A stretch of DNA of 64,000 bases, from the NCBI RefSeq assembly GCF_029428675.1, contig NZ_JAJNEL010000001.1, positions 1,550,001-1,614,000 of the forward strand. Direction: 5' to 3'. The notes beneath the pieces were generated by a model. That model had not been told where the DNA came from. It was given only the letters and a program-made list of their open reading frames with translations, and made no database searches. The stretch's first letter is position 1. The number at the start of each line of letters is the position of its first letter. Both the position numbers and the translations under genes were made by a program. This DNA comes from Streptomyces sp. JH14. Lineage in GTDB: Bacteria > Actinomycetota > Actinomycetes > Streptomycetales > Streptomycetaceae. This document shows, piece by piece, positions 9,319 to 19,360 of the stretch.

Positions 9319-9498
9319 ATGGCCAAGAACAAGAACCGCAAGCAGAGCAGCCAGCCGAGCCGCGCGGCCGCATCGGAGCGTGGTGCGGAGGAGGCGAAGT
9401 CGACGGCTTACGAGTCGCAGATACAGCCTCAGTCGCAGGCCCAGGGCAGCCCTGCTGATGTTGCTCGTAAGCACCAGCGGCGCTTCGGCCACAACTGA
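9319..9498 (+). CDS. Small basic hydrophilic protein, 59 aa
   Basis: A 59-codon gene with a textbook ribosome site (AGGAGG, seven bases before ATG). The product is very hydrophilic: it starts MAKNKNRKQSSQPSRAAA, continues with a Gln-rich middle and ends in the basic RKHQRRFGHN. No fold or motif can be named, and such small basic proteins are common and conserved in Streptomyces. A hairpin (9524-9560) follows 25 bases after the stop. The gene is divergent from the NYN gene across a 223-base region that is unusually AT-rich for this genome, so it probably has its own strong promoter. Confidence 0.75.
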   Translation: MAKNKNRKQSSQPSRAAASERGAEEAKSTAYESQIQPQSQAQGSPADVARKHQRRFGHN

Positions 9499-9523
9499 AC
9501 CGGTCCGGCCCCGGCCGGCAGCC

Positions 9524-9560
9524 GAGAGGGGCGCACCCGCTTTCGCGGAGCGCCCCTCTC
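9524..9560. terminator. Bidirectional terminator between small protein gene and dnaE
   Basis: An 11-bp perfect stem (9524-9534 with 9550-9560) with a 15-base loop sits between two convergent genes, the small-protein gene (stop at 9498) and dnaE (stop at 9582). It can serve both strands. Confidence 0.75.
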
Positions 9561-9581
9561 GTACGTGCGCGGGTGTACGGC

Positions 9582-12500
9582 TCAGCCGGCCAGGCAGGAC
9601 GGGCCGAGCAGCACCTTCAGGTCGCCGAAGAGCGCCGGATCGGGCTGGACCCGGTGCCGGTCGAGCCGCAGGACGGTGGTCTTCCGGGGGCCCTGGAGCT
9701 TGATCCGTACCTCGGTGTTGCCGCGGTGGTTGCTGAGCACCTCGCCGAGGCGGGCGACCATCGGCGGCGTGATCTTGACCGTGGGGATGGTGAGCACCAC
9801 CGGGGCGTTGGTCCCGGCCGACGAGAGGTCGGGGACCTGCATCTCCATGGCGACCAGCCGCGGGATGTCCTCGCGCTTGTCGAGCCGCCCCTTGACGAAG
9901 ACAACGGTGTCCTCGACGAGCTGTGTGGAGACCAGCTGGTACGTGGCGGGGAAGAACATGCACTCGATGGAACCCGCCAGGTCCTCCACGGTGGCGATGG
10001 CCCAGGCGTTGCCCTGCTTGGTCATCTTGCGCTGGAGGCCGGAGATGATGCCGCCGATGGTGACGATCGCACCGTCGGCGTGCTCACCGCCGGTGAGCTG
10101 CGAGATCGCCGCGTCGGACTTGTCCGACAGGACGTGTTCGATACCGAAGAGCGGGTGGTCGGAGACGTACAGCCCGAGCATCTCGCGCTCCTGGGCCAGC
10201 AGGTACGACTTCTCCCACTCGATGTCGGAGAACTCGACGTCGAGCCCGAAGCCCGGCTCGTCGCTGTCCTCCTCGCCGCCGCCGAAGAGGTCGAACTGCC
10301 CCTCGGCCTCCTTGCGCTTGACCTGCACCACGTTGTCGATCATCGGCTCGTGGTGGGCGACGAGGCCCTTGCGGGTGTGGCCCATCTCGTCGAAGGCGCC
10401 GGCCTTGATCAGTGATTCGACGGTCCGCTTGTTGCAGACGACCGCTTCGACCTTGTCGAGGAAGTCGGGGAACGAGCTGTACTTCCCCTTCGCCTTGCGG
10501 CACCGGATGATCGAGTCGACGACGTTCTGTCCGACGTTACGGATGGCCGTCAGCCCGAAGAGGATGACGTCGTCGCCCTGGGCGGCGAAGTTCGACTCGG
10601 ACTCGTTGACGTTCGGCGGGAGCACCTTGATGCCCATGCGGCGGCACTCGTTGAGGTAGACCGCGGACTTGTCCTTGTCGTCCTTGACCGAGGTCAGCAG
10701 CGCCGCCATGTACTCGGCGGGGTAGTTCGCCTTGAGGTACGCGGTCCAGTAGGTGACCAGGCCATAGGCGGAGGAGTGCGCCTTGTTGAACGCGTACCCG
10801 GCGAACGGGACCAGCACGTCCCACAGGGCCTGGATCGCCGCGTCGGAGAAGCCGTTCTTCTTCGCGCCCGCCTGGAAGAGCACGAAGTTCTTCGCCAGCT
10901 CGTCGGCCTTCTTCTTGCCCATCACCCGGCGCAGGATGTCGGCCTCGCCGAGCGAGTACCCGGCGATGATCTGGGCGGCCTTCTGCACCTGCTCCTGGTA
11001 GACGATCAGGCCGTAGGTCAGGCCCAGCGTCTCCTTGAGCGGCTCCTCCAGCTCCGGGTGGATCGGGGTGATCTCCTGGCGGCCGTTCTTGCGCTCGGCG
11101 TAGTTCGTGTGCGAGTTCATGCCCATCGGGCCCGGCCGGTACAGGGCCGAGACGGCGGAGATGTCCTCGAAGTTGTCGGGCTGCATCTGGCGCAGCAGGG
11201 AGCGCATCGGACCGCCGTCAAACTGGAAGACGCCCAGCGTGTCACCGCGGCACAGCAGCTCGTACGTCTTGGGGTCGTCCAGCGGGACGGAGAGCAGCTC
11301 CAGCTTGATGCCCTTGTTGGCCTCCACCATCTTGACGGCGTCGTCCATGATGGTGAGGTTGCGCAGGCCGAGGAAGTCCATCTTCAGCAGGCCGAGCGAC
11401 TCGCACTGCGGGTAGTCCCACTGCGTGATGGTGACGCCGTCGGTGTGCCGCACCCAGACCGGGGCGTGGTCGACGATGGGCTCGCTGGACATGATGACGC
11501 CCGCGGCGTGCACGCCCATCTGCCGGACCAGCCCCTCGACACCCTTGGCGGTGTCGATGACCTTCTTGACGTCCGGCTCGCTCTCGTACATCCCCCGGAT
11601 CTCGCCCGCCTCGCTGTAGCGGGGGTGCTTGGGGTCGGTGATCCCGGAGAGGTCGATGCCCTTGCCGAGGACGTCGGCGGGCATGGCCTTGGTGAGCCGG
11701 TCGCCCATCGCGTACGGATAGCCGAGGACGCGGGCCGAGTCCTTGATCGCGTTCTTGGCCTTGATCTTGCCGTACGTACCGATCATGGCGACCTTGTCGG
11801 CGCCGTACTTCTCCGTCACGTACCTGATCACCTCGACGCGCCTGCGCTCGTCGAAGTCGATGTCGACATCGGGCATGGAGACACGCTCGGGGTTGAGGAA
11901 CCGCTCGAAGATCAGCCCGTGCTCGATCGGGTCGAGGTCGGTGATCCCCATCGCGTACGCGACGATCGAACCGGCCGCGGAGCCACGCCCGGGGCCCACC
12001 GCGATGCCGTTGTTCTTGGCCCACATGATGAAGTCGGCGACGACGAGGAAGTACCCCGGGAACCCCATCTGGATGATGACGTCCATCTCGTACTCGGCCT
12101 GCTTCTGCCGGTCGTCGGGGACGCCGCCCGGGTAGCGGCGGTTCATGCCGACCCGGACCTCCTCCTGGAACCAGGTGATCTCGGTGTAGCCGTCCGGGAT
12201 GTCGAACTTCGGCATCAGGTCGCGCTTCTCGAACATCCCGGTGGTGTCGATCTGCTCGGCGACCAGCAGGGTGTTCGCGCACCCCTGCTGCCAGGCGTCG
12301 GAGGAGTCGACGGCGTACATCTCGTCCGTCGTCTTCAGGTAGTAGCCCCCGCCGTCGAACCGGAAGCGGTCCGGGTCGGAGAGGTTCTTGCCGGTCTGGA
12401 TGCACAGCAGCGCATCGTGTGCGGCGGCCTCGCCGGCGTACGTGTAGTGCGAGTCGTTCGTCACGAGCGGCGGGATGTTCAGCTTCTTGCCGATTTCGAG

Positions 12501-13118
12501 GAGCCCGTCACGGACCCGGCGCTCGATCTCGATGCCGTGGTCCATCAGCTCCAGGAAGTACCGGCCCTCGCCGAAGATGTCCTTGTAGTCGGAGGCCGCC
12601 TGGACCGCCTCGTCGAACTGGCCGAGCCGCAGCCGCGTCTGCACCTCGCCGGACGGGCAGCCGGTGGACGCGATCAGGCCCTCGGACCACTGGGAGATGG
12701 TCTCCTTGTCCATGCGCGGCCACTTCTGCAGCCAGCCCTCGGCATACGCGTCCGAGGAGAGCCGGAAGAGGTTGTGCAGACCCGTCTTGTTCGACGCCCA
12801 GATCGTCTTGTGGGTGTACCCGCCCGAACCCGAGACGTCGTCGCGCTTCTGGTGCGGCTGGCCCCACTGGATCTTCCGCTTGTGCTTGCGCGACTCGGGG
12901 GCGACGTACGCCTCGATGCCGATGATGGGCGTCACGCCGGCCTTGGTCGCCGTGTGGAAGAAGTCGTACGCACCGTGCAGGTTGCCGTGGTCCGTCATCG
13001 CGATGTGCGACATGCCCATCTCGTTGCAGGCCGCGAACATGTCCTTGAGCCGCGCGGCACCGTCCAGCAGCGAGTACTGGGTGTGGACGTGAAGGTGCGT
13101 GAAAGGCGGCTTGGTCAC
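9582..13118 (-). CDS. dnaE: DNA polymerase III alpha subunit
   Basis: The 1178-residue catalytic subunit of the replicative DNA polymerase, DnaE1 type. The N-terminal PHP domain starts HLHVHTQYSLLDG (His 8, 10, 12); in actinobacteria this domain is generally an active proofreading exonuclease, and the conserved histidines are present here. The C-family polymerase core carries the catalytic aspartates in PDVDIDFDE (about 415-425) and GPGRGSAAGS just before it. Later come the helix-hairpin-helix region and an OB fold with GGIISGLQRKMTKQG, and the end of the protein is LLGPSCLAG. Length matches the family. The GTG start at 13118 is preceded by GGAGG. It is transcribed alone, divergent from the DUF2252 gene. 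Confidence 0.97.
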   Translation of the reverse strand: MTKPPFTHLHVHTQYSLLDGAARLKDMFAACNEMGMSHIAMTDHGNLHGAYDFFHTATKAGVTPIIGIEAYVAPESRKHKRKIQWGQPHQKRDDVSGSGGYTHKTIWASNKTGLHNLFRLSSDAYAEGWLQKWPRMDKETISQWSEGLIASTGCPSGEVQTRLRLGQFDEAVQAASDYKDIFGEGRYFLELMDHGIEIERRVRDGLLEIGKKLNIPPLVTNDSHYTYAGEAAAHDALLCIQTGKNLSDPDRFRFDGGGYYLKTTDEMYAVDSSDAWQQGCANTLLVAEQIDTTGMFEKRDLMPKFDIPDGYTEITWFQEEVRVGMNRRYPGGVPDDRQKQAEYEMDVIIQMGFPGYFLVVADFIMWAKNNGIAVGPGRGSAAGSIVAYAMGITDLDPIEHGLIFERFLNPERVSMPDVDIDFDERRRVEVIRYVTEKYGADKVAMIGTYGKIKAKNAIKDSARVLGYPYAMGDRLTKAMPADVLGKGIDLSGITDPKHPRYSEAGEIRGMYESEPDVKKVIDTAKGVEGLVRQMGVHAAGVIMSSEPIVDHAPVWVRHTDGVTITQWDYPQCESLGLLKMDFLGLRNLTIMDDAVKMVEANKGIKLELLSVPLDDPKTYELLCRGDTLGVFQFDGGPMRSLLRQMQPDNFEDISAVSALYRPGPMGMNSHTNYAERKNGRQEITPIHPELEEPLKETLGLTYGLIVYQEQVQKAAQIIAGYSLGEADILRRVMGKKKADELAKNFVLFQAGAKKNGFSDAAIQALWDVLVPFAGYAFNKAHSSAYGLVTYWTAYLKANYPAEYMAALLTSVKDDKDKSAVYLNECRRMGIKVLPPNVNESESNFAAQGDDVILFGLTAIRNVGQNVVDSIIRCRKAKGKYSSFPDFLDKVEAVVCNKRTVESLIKAGAFDEMGHTRKGLVAHHEPMIDNVVQVKRKEAEGQFDLFGGGEEDSDEPGFGLDVEFSDIEWEKSYLLAQEREMLGLYVSDHPLFGIEHVLSDKSDAAISQLTGGEHADGAIVTIGGIISGLQRKMTKQGNAWAIATVEDLAGSIECMFFPATYQLVSTQLVEDTVVFVKGRLDKREDIPRLVAMEMQVPDLSSAGTNAPVVLTIPTVKITPPMVARLGEVLSNHRGNTEVRIKLQGPRKTTVLRLDRHRVQPDPALFGDLKVLLGPSCLAG

Positions 13119-13287
13119 GGCGTCGGGCCTCCGGGGAAACAAGCAATGACGGACTGGGGGGACAGCGTGGAAGTCTACGTCTCCGGACTGACAATCGATG
13201 GGCACTCCCGGGTACCGTCGCGCGTTGGAAGGACGGAGACACCCGTCCCATTTGTCATGAACGCCAGGTACCAGGAGGCACCCACAG

Positions 13288-14613
13288 ATGTCGGAAGCGC
13301 AGACCGGCGCAGCGCAGCGCGGGGAGCAGATTCTCGAGGTTTTCGACACCGCCTTCGGTGAGCTCCTGGCCGCCGATCCGGCGGCCTTCCGGGTGAAGTT
13401 CCGGAAGATGGCGGGCTCGGCGTTCGCCTTCTACCGGGGCACGGCGTGCCTGTTCTACAACGACCTGGAGCGGGAGCGGCACGGCGGCCCGTACCTGGAC
13501 GACCGGACCGGCCGGGTGTGGATCCACGGCGATCTGCACGCGGAGAACTTCGGCACGTACATGGACGCCAACGGCCGGCTGATCTTCAATGTGAACGACT
13601 TCGACGAGGCGTACGTCGGCCCGTTCACCTGGGACCTCAAGCGGTTCGCCGCCTCCGTCGCCCTGATCGGGTACGCGAAGGCACTGGGCGACGACCAGAT
13701 CAGCGAGCTCGTCCGGGTGTACGCCGCGGCCTACCGCGAGCGGATCCACGCCCTCGCGACGGGCGCGAAGAACGACGAGGTGCCCCCCTTCACGCTGGAC
13801 ACCGCCGAGGGACCGCTGCTGGGCGCGCTGCGCGACGCCCGGTCGCTGACCCGGTTCTCGCTGCTCGACTCGATGACGGAGATCCGGGACTTCGAGCGCC
13901 GGTTCGCGGCGGGCGGCGGCGCGATCGACCTCGACGCGGCGACGCGCTACAAGGTGCTGGCCGCGTTCGACGGCTACCTGGAGACGCTGCCCGAGTCGAG
14001 CCTGACCCGCCCCGACTCGTACCGGGTGAAGGACGTCGTCGGCCGGCGCGGCATCGGCATCGGCTCGGCCGGGCTGCCCTCGTACAACATCCTGCTGGAG
14101 GGCAACAGCGACGCCCTCGAGAACGACGTGGTGATCTACATCAAGCAGGCGCAGACCCCGGCGGTCTCCCGGCACATCACCGACGCGGCCGTGCGCGACT
14201 ACTTCCAGCACGAGGGGCACCGCACGGTCATCTCTCAGCGTGCCCTGCAGGCGCACGCCGACCCGTGGCTCGGCTGGACCGAGCTGGACGGCTCGGGGCA
14301 GCTGGTCGCCGAGGTCTCGCCGTACGCGGTCGATCTGGACTGGTCCGACATCGACGAACCGGAGGAGATCGCCGCGGTCGTCGCCGATCTCGGCCGGGCG
14401 ACGGCGACGATGCACTCCGCGGCGGACGACGAGAGCGGGCACTCGCTGGTGCCGTTCTCCACCGAGCGGGCGATCGACGCGGCGATCGCGGCGGACGAGG
14501 AGGGCTTCGCCGGGCTGCTGGTGGACTTCGCGCACACCTACGGGGCCCGGGCGCGCGCCGACCACCAGATCTTCGTGGACCTCTTCCGCAACGGCCGCAT
14601 CCCGGGGTTGTGA
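13288..14613 (+). CDS. DUF2252 family protein, kinase-like fold
   Basis: A 441-residue DUF2252 protein. The family resembles aminoglycoside phosphotransferases and other protein kinase-like folds: here IHGDLHAENFG (about 78-88) matches the catalytic HGDxHxxN loop, and NVNDFDEA (about 100-107) matches the metal-binding DFD. No substrate is established. The protein is soluble, with no signal peptide. The ATG start is supported by AGGAGG eight bases upstream. It is divergent from dnaE and 48 bases ahead of a small membrane protein gene on the same strand. Confidence 0.85.
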   Translation: MSEAQTGAAQRGEQILEVFDTAFGELLAADPAAFRVKFRKMAGSAFAFYRGTACLFYNDLERERHGGPYLDDRTGRVWIHGDLHAENFGTYMDANGRLIFNVNDFDEAYVGPFTWDLKRFAASVALIGYAKALGDDQISELVRVYAAAYRERIHALATGAKNDEVPPFTLDTAEGPLLGALRDARSLTRFSLLDSMTEIRDFERRFAAGGGAIDLDAATRYKVLAAFDGYLETLPESSLTRPDSYRVKDVVGRRGIGIGSAGLPSYNILLEGNSDALENDVVIYIKQAQTPAVSRHITDAAVRDYFQHEGHRTVISQRALQAHADPWLGWTELDGSGQLVAEVSPYAVDLDWSDIDEPEEIAAVVADLGRATATMHSAADDESGHSLVPFSTERAIDAAIAADEEGFAGLLVDFAHTYGARARADHQIFVDLFRNGRIPGL

Positions 14614-14661
14614 TCCCGCCCACACCCGAGCGCCCCCTTTAGCGATCGCTTACAGGTTCAC

Positions 14662-15411
14662 ATGGCACACTCTCGGGCGATGGACATATCAGGGACGCAG
14701 CTCAGAGTCGTTCGCGCGGCGCTTTTCACAGCGCTCGTCGTGACGCTCTCGGCTGCGTCCCATGTGCTGCTCTCCCGGGTCCCGCTGCCTCTGACGGTGG
14801 TCGGTGCACTGGCCGGTCTCGTCTTCGCCGTGGCGTACGCGCTGGCCGGCCGGGAGCGCGGCTTCGGTGCGATCGCCGGGCTGCTGGTGCCGTTGGAGCT
14901 GGCCGCCGACACCGTCTTCACCACCGGCCAGCACCTCTGCTACGGCGCTGCGGGCGGCCCGATCGCAGGCCCGCTGCGTTCGGTGGGGGTCGACGTCCTG
15001 TGCGGCGGCGGCGACGTCGGAGCCGCGGCAGCGCGGCTCGGCCACGTCGGCACGGTGGGCACTCCGCTGGCCTCGGTGACCGGCGGCGGGCACGGCGCTG
15101 CCGCTCTGCTGGCCTCCCCGGGCCCCGCGGTGCCGTGGCTGCTGCTGGCCGCCCATGTGACGGTCGGGCTGCTGGCCGCGGCGTGGCTGCGGCACGGCGA
15201 GTCCGCGCTCGCGGGTCTGCTGCGGGCGGCCGCCGCCACGGCGTTCCGGCCGCTGCTGATCGCGGCCGCCGTCGTGGGCACGGCTCGCACCTGCGTGCGC
15301 CGCGCCACCCGGCCCGCCCCGTCCGGCCCGCACCTGGTCGCGCACGCCCGTCTCCTCGTGCACTCCGTGGGACGGAGGGGACCGCCGCGCTCGGCCTGCG
15401 CCACCGCCTGA
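14662..15411 (+). CDS. Hypothetical integral membrane protein
   Basis: A 249-residue Ala/Gly/Val-rich protein with about five hydrophobic segments (near 18-40, 44-62, 66-85, 155-178 and 190-210) and an Arg-rich tail after about 212. No family can be named. Starts are possible at ATG 14662 and ATG 14680; the second gives MDISGTQLRVVRAALF, and neither has a strong ribosome site. It precedes the anchored thioredoxin gene by 50 bases on the same strand. The Cys-rich patch near 94-112 is of unclear meaning. The extreme composition makes the exact limits less certain than for neighbouring genes. Confidence 0.6.
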   Translation: MAHSRAMDISGTQLRVVRAALFTALVVTLSAASHVLLSRVPLPLTVVGALAGLVFAVAYALAGRERGFGAIAGLLVPLELAADTVFTTGQHLCYGAAGGPIAGPLRSVGVDVLCGGGDVGAAAARLGHVGTVGTPLASVTGGGHGAAALLASPGPAVPWLLLAAHVTVGLLAAAWLRHGESALAGLLRAAAATAFRPLLIAAAVVGTARTCVRRATRPAPSGPHLVAHARLLVHSVGRRGPPRSACATA

Positions 15412-15461
15412 GCACGCACGTCCCTGACGATGTACACCACATACCCCACGGAGAATCAGCC

Positions 15462-16277
15462 ATGAGCAAGCGCAACAGCCAGGCCAACAAGGCAGCCGCC
15501 CGCGAGCGGCTGCGCGCCGAACGCGAGCGCCAGGCCAAGAAGGACAAGGTCCGCAAGCAGGTCGTCGTCGCCGTCTCGGTGGTCGGCGTGCTGGCGGTGG
15601 CCGGCGTCGCCAGCTACGGCGTGATGCAGCTGAACAAGCCCGGCCACTGGGAGGCGGCGGCGGACGCGAAGAACGTCACCGCGCCGAAGAACACGTCGGG
15701 CACCAACGGCACGACCGTCGTCGTCGGCAAGTCGAGCGCGAAGAAGACCCTCGAACTCTACGAGGACTCGCGCTGCCCGATCTGCGCCCAGTTCGAGCAG
15801 ACCGTCGGCGAGACCGTCCACAAGGACGTCGACGCCGGCAAGTACAAGGTCAAGTACATCGGTGCGACGTTCATCGACAACAGCGACAGCGGCGAGGGCT
15901 CCAAGAACGCGCTGAGCGCCCTGGGTGCGGCGCTGAACGTCAGCCCCCAGGCGTTCCTCGACTACAAGTACGCGCTCTACTCCGCGAAGTACCACCCGGA
16001 GGAGACCGACGACAAGTTCGCCAAGGACTCGTACCTCATCGAGGTCGCGAACACGGTGGACGCGCTGAAGGACAACAAGGCCTTCCAGAAGGACGTCAAC
16101 GACGGCACGTACGACAACTGGGCCATGAAGATGTCCGAGACGTTCGACAAGAGCGGCGTCCAGGGCACCCCGACGCTGAAGATGGACGGCAAGACGGTCA
16201 CCGGTGGGGGCAGCGACAACGCCCCGATGACCGTCGCCGACTTCAGCACCGCGATCACCAAGGCGCTGAAGGGCTAA
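15462..16277 (+). CDS. Membrane-anchored DsbA-like thioredoxin protein
   Basis: A 271-residue thiol-disulfide protein outside the cell membrane. A basic cytoplasmic N-terminus (about 32 residues) is followed by one membrane segment (33-55), then a DsbA/thioredoxin_4 domain with the redox motif CPIC at 105-108 and a cis-proline in [10 protein letters not shown] (near 240). Such proteins form or repair disulfides in exported proteins. The start ATG at 15462 is chosen because it begins the basic anchor seen in relatives. The nearby secreted genes (phoD, zinc protease) may include substrates, but that is inference. A strong hairpin follows the stop. Confidence 0.88.
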   Translation: MSKRNSQANKAAARERLRAERERQAKKDKVRKQVVVAVSVVGVLAVAGVASYGVMQLNKPGHWEAAADAKNVTAPKNTSGTNGTTVVVGKSSAKKTLELYEDSRCPICAQFEQTVGETVHKDVDAGKYKVKYIGATFIDNSDSGEGSKNALSALGAALNVSPQAFLDYKYALYSAKYHPEETDDKFAKDSYLIEVANTVDALKDNKAFQKDVNDGTYDNWAMKMSETFDKSGVQGTPTLKMDGKTVTGGGSDNAPMTVADFSTAITKALKG

Positions 16278-16299
16278 TTCCGGGCAGCGGATTCCCGAC

Positions 16300-16330
16300 G
16301 GGCAGGCGAACTTCCTTTGTTCGCCTGCCC
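16300..16330 (+). terminator. Terminator after the DsbA-like gene
   Basis: A perfect 12-bp stem (16300-16311 with 16319-16330) around the pyrimidine loop TTCCTTT, 22 bases after the stop at 16277. Its right arm is also the first half of a direct repeat that runs toward phoD. Confidence 0.8.
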
Positions 16331-16354
16331 GTTCGCCTTACTGGTCAGTAGGGT
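16319..16354 (+). promoter_or_regulatory. Possible phoD promoter with GTTCGCC direct repeat
   Basis: GTTCGCC occurs at 16319-16325 and again at 16331-16337, and TAGGGT at 16349-16354 could be a -10 box. The phoD start codon is at 16363, so the transcript would be nearly leaderless. Streptomyces PhoP binds 11-base direct repeats related to GTTCACC; here the spacing is 12, so PhoP control is only a suggestion. The first copy is also terminator stem. Confidence 0.3.
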
Positions 16355-16362
16355 GCTGCTCC

Positions 16363-18024
16363 GTGACCAGTCGACACCTTTCTCCGTCCCTTTCCGCCCC
16401 CAGCCGCCGCACCCTGGTGAAGGCCGCTGCCGCCACCGCCGTCGCGGCCCCCGTGCTCGGCGCCGCCACCGGCGCCCGCGCCGCCGCCGGGCCCGCCTTT
16501 CTGCACGGCGTCGCCTCCGGCGACCCGCTGCCCGACGGCATCCTCCTGTGGACCCGCGTCACCCCCACCCCCGACGCGGTGCCCGGCTCCGGCCGCGGCG
16601 CCGACACGACGGTGCGGTGGGAGGTCGCCGAGGACAAGGAGTTCACCCGGATCGTCACCCAGGGCTCCACCGTCGCGAGGGCCTCGTCCGACCACACCGT
16701 CAAGGCCGACGTCCGGGGACTGGCCCCGGCGACCGCGTACTGGTTCCGCTTCTCGGCGGGCGACGGTGCGGCGGTACGGTCCCCGGCCGGCCGCACCCGT
16801 ACGGCTCCGGCGGCCGGCGCGGCCACCCCGGGAGTGCGCTTCGGGGTGGTGTCGTGCGCCAACTGGGAGTCCGGCTACTTCTCCCCGTACCGCCATCTCG
16901 CCGGCCGCGCCGATCTCGACGCGGTCCTCCACCTCGGTGACTACATATATGAGTACGCGTCGGGCAGTTACCCGGACGCGAAGTACGTCGTACGGCCGCA
17001 CGAGCCCAGGAACGAGATCCTCACCCTGGCCGACTACCGGACCCGGCACGGCCACTACAAGACGGACGCCGATCTGCAGACCCTGCACGCCACGCACCCG
17101 CTGATCGCGATCTGGGACGACCACGAGTTCGCCAACGACGCATGGTCGGGCGGGGCCGAGAATCACACGCCGGGCACCGAGGGCTCCTGGGCCGACCGGG
17201 CGGCCGGCGCCAAGCAGGCGTACTTCGAGTGGATGCCGGTCCGCGCCTCCACCGAGGGCACCGTCTACCGGCGGCTGCGCTTCGGCAACCTGGCCGATCT
17301 CCACCTCCTCGATCTGCGCACCTTCCGCTCCCAGCAGTCGACGGTCGGCAACGGTTCGGTCGACGACCCGGACCGCACGATCACCGGCCGGGCGCAGCTG
17401 GACTGGCTGAAGTCGGGCCTGGCCGGTTCGGACGCCACCTGGAAGCTGGTCGGCACATCGGTGATGATCTCGCCGGTCGCGTTCGGTTCCCTGCCTGCTC
17501 ATCTGCTGGAGCCGCTGGCCGGCTTGCTGGGGCTGCCCACGGAGGGGCTCGCCGTCAATGTCGACCAGTGGGACGGGTACACGGACGACCGCAAGGAACT
17601 GATCGCGCATCTGCGGGACCGGTCGATCACCAACACGGTCTTCCTGACCGGCGACATCCACATGGCGTGGGCCAACGACGTGCCGGTGAAGGCCGCGACG
17701 TATCCGCTCTCGGCGTCGGCCGCCACGGAGTTCGTGGTGACGTCGGTGACGTCGGACAACCTCGACGACATCCTCCATGTCGCGCCGCAGACGGTCTCCG
17801 TGCTTGCCGCGGCGGCGGTCAAGGCCGCCAACCGCCATGTGAAGTGGGTGGACATGGACTCGCACGGCTACGGCGTCCTCGATGTGACCGCCGAGCGCTC
17901 GCAGATGGACTACTACGTCGTCTCCGACAAGACGAGGCAGGACGCCACCGCCGCCTGGACGCGTTCGTACCGGACGCTCAGCGGGACCCAGAAGGTCGAG
18001 CGGGTGGACCGCCCGGTGCGCTGA
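16363..18024 (+). CDS. phoD: PhoD-type alkaline phosphatase, Tat-exported
   Basis: A 553-residue secreted phosphodiesterase/phosphomonoesterase that releases phosphate from organic phosphates outside the cell. The N-terminus has a twin-arginine signal (S14-R-R-T-L-V-K, hydrophobic stretch to about 40, cleavage near GARA), fitting folded metal-enzyme export. The catalytic part shows the metal-binding motifs [19 protein letters not shown] and [11 protein letters not shown], typical of the Ca/Fe enzymes of the PhoD family, after an N-terminal beta domain (about 45-150). The GTG start overlaps no upstream gene. A near-perfect hairpin follows. Phosphate-starvation control is typical for the family but not proven here. 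Confidence 0.93.
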   Translation: MTSRHLSPSLSAPSRRTLVKAAAATAVAAPVLGAATGARAAAGPAFLHGVASGDPLPDGILLWTRVTPTPDAVPGSGRGADTTVRWEVAEDKEFTRIVTQGSTVARASSDHTVKADVRGLAPATAYWFRFSAGDGAAVRSPAGRTRTAPAAGAATPGVRFGVVSCANWESGYFSPYRHLAGRADLDAVLHLGDYIYEYASGSYPDAKYVVRPHEPRNEILTLADYRTRHGHYKTDADLQTLHATHPLIAIWDDHEFANDAWSGGAENHTPGTEGSWADRAAGAKQAYFEWMPVRASTEGTVYRRLRFGNLADLHLLDLRTFRSQQSTVGNGSVDDPDRTITGRAQLDWLKSGLAGSDATWKLVGTSVMISPVAFGSLPAHLLEPLAGLLGLPTEGLAVNVDQWDGYTDDRKELIAHLRDRSITNTVFLTGDIHMAWANDVPVKAATYPLSASAATEFVVTSVTSDNLDDILHVAPQTVSVLAAAAVKAANRHVKWVDMDSHGYGVLDVTAERSQMDYYVVSDKTRQDATAAWTRSYRTLSGTQKVERVDRPVR

Positions 18025-18080
18025 GCATCGAATTCCAGCCACGACGGCATATGTTGACGGCGCATTACATCGCTACGCCG

Positions 18081-18118
18081 GGTGGTGTGTTCCCCGGCCC
18101 CAATGGGGACACACCACC
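18081..18118 (+). terminator. Terminator after phoD
   Basis: A 14-bp stem with a single bulged T (18081-18095 with 18105-18118), 57 bases past the phoD stop. No U tract follows. Confidence 0.65.
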
Positions 18119-18310
18119 CGCCGGGACGACGCGCGACGTTACGTCCGCGTCTCAAACTCCGGAGCCCGCAGAAATATTTCTTCCCGTTTCCCCGGTTTGC
18201 CCCGCGATTGATTGGGCTCGATCGATTCTCGCGAACATATGACATGCGCACGTAATCTCCCGGCGGGCGGGTGAGGAAATACCTCCCCCACACATCCGCG
18301 AGGAGTACCT

Positions 18311-19300
18311 GTGCACACTCTTGCCCGCATATCGCCGCGCCTACGTAACCGGGCGATCGGCACCGTCGTCCTGGCCGGAACCCTGGCCCTGGCGCCGCTC
18401 GCCGCACCCTCCGGCTCGGCCGCCGCCAAGGTGTCCACCGCCTCCGCCGCCGCCTCGGCCGAGAAGTGCGCGAGCACCGACGCCACCGCGCGCCAGGCCC
18501 GGCCCTCGGGCACCGAGCACGCCGCTGATCCCAACGAACTCACCACGACCCAGGCCAAGGCCATGGACACGCAGCTCAAGGAGAGACTCGCGGACCGCAG
18601 GCTCAGCGGCTCCACACTGGCTGCCGGAGCGACCATCCCGGTCTACTTCCACGTCATCCACTCCGGCGCCGCCGGCAACCTCACGGCCGGCGACATCAGC
18701 AGCCAGATGAACGTGCTGAACGCGGCCTACAGCGGCCAGGGCACCGGAAACACCGCCACCGGCTTCCAGTTCTCGCTGGCCGGCACCGACTACACGGACA
18801 ACGCGTCCTGGTACAACCTCTCCTCGGGCTCGGCCGCCGAGAAGGCGATGAAGACGGCACTGCGCAAGGGCGGCAAGAACGCGCTCAACGTCTACACCGC
18901 CAACCTGGGCGGCGGGCTGCTCGGCTGGGCGACCTTCCCCAGCTCGTACGCCTCCAACCCGAGCATGGACGGCGTGGTGATCCTCGACGCCTCGCTGCCG
19001 GGCGGCTCGGCCACCAACTACGACGAGGGCGACACCGCCACCCACGAGGTCGGCCACTGGATGGGGCTGTACCACACCTTCCAGGGCGGCTGTAACGGCA
19101 ACGGCGACTACGTCGCCGACACGCCCGCCGAGAAGAGCGCCGCGTTCGAGTGCCCGACCGGACGCGACACCTGCCCCAACAAGACCGGGGTCGACCCGAT
19201 CCACAACTTCATGGATTACACGTACGACTCCTGCATGTACCAGTTCACCGCGGGCCAGGTGCAGCGGATGAGCGACAGCTGGACCGCGTACCGCGCCTGA
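18311..19300 (+). CDS. Secreted zinc metalloprotease (pappalysin/M43-like)
   Basis: A 329-residue exported protease. The N-terminus is a Sec-type signal peptide (basic start, hydrophobic 15-36, cleavage near SGSAAA), then a propeptide-like stretch rich in Ala, Thr and Lys. The catalytic site is [11 protein letters not shown] (His 245, Glu 246, His 249, His 255), the HExxHxxGxxH metzincin zinc motif, with the Met-turn in NFMDYTYD (Met 301). Several cysteines ([22 protein letters not shown]) probably pair outside the cell. It acts on unknown extracellular proteins. The GTG start is ten bases after AGGAG. A 286-base region with AT-rich patches precedes it, and a terminator follows. Confidence 0.92.
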   Translation: MHTLARISPRLRNRAIGTVVLAGTLALAPLAAPSGSAAAKVSTASAAASAEKCASTDATARQARPSGTEHAADPNELTTTQAKAMDTQLKERLADRRLSGSTLAAGATIPVYFHVIHSGAAGNLTAGDISSQMNVLNAAYSGQGTGNTATGFQFSLAGTDYTDNASWYNLSSGSAAEKAMKTALRKGGKNALNVYTANLGGGLLGWATFPSSYASNPSMDGVVILDASLPGGSATNYDEGDTATHEVGHWMGLYHTFQGGCNGNGDYVADTPAEKSAAFECPTGRDTCPNKTGVDPIHNFMDYTYDSCMYQFTAGQVQRMSDSWTAYRA

Positions 19301-19319
19301 TCACGGTCCCCGTGCGACA

Positions 19320-19351
19320 GGGCTCCGCATACCCTCCCGGTTGCGGAGCCC
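19320..19351. terminator. Convergent terminator
   Basis: A perfect 10-bp stem (19320-19329 with 19342-19351) between the protease gene (stop at 19300) and the convergent hydrolase gene (stop at 19361). Confidence 0.7.
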
Positions 19352-19360
19352 TCCGCACAT

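Noticed and set aside
10776..13361. An 861-codon plus-strand frame opposite dnaE
   Set aside because: Composition is Arg/Val/Asp/Leu shadow typical of an antisense frame, and dnaE motifs on the minus strand are unambiguous.
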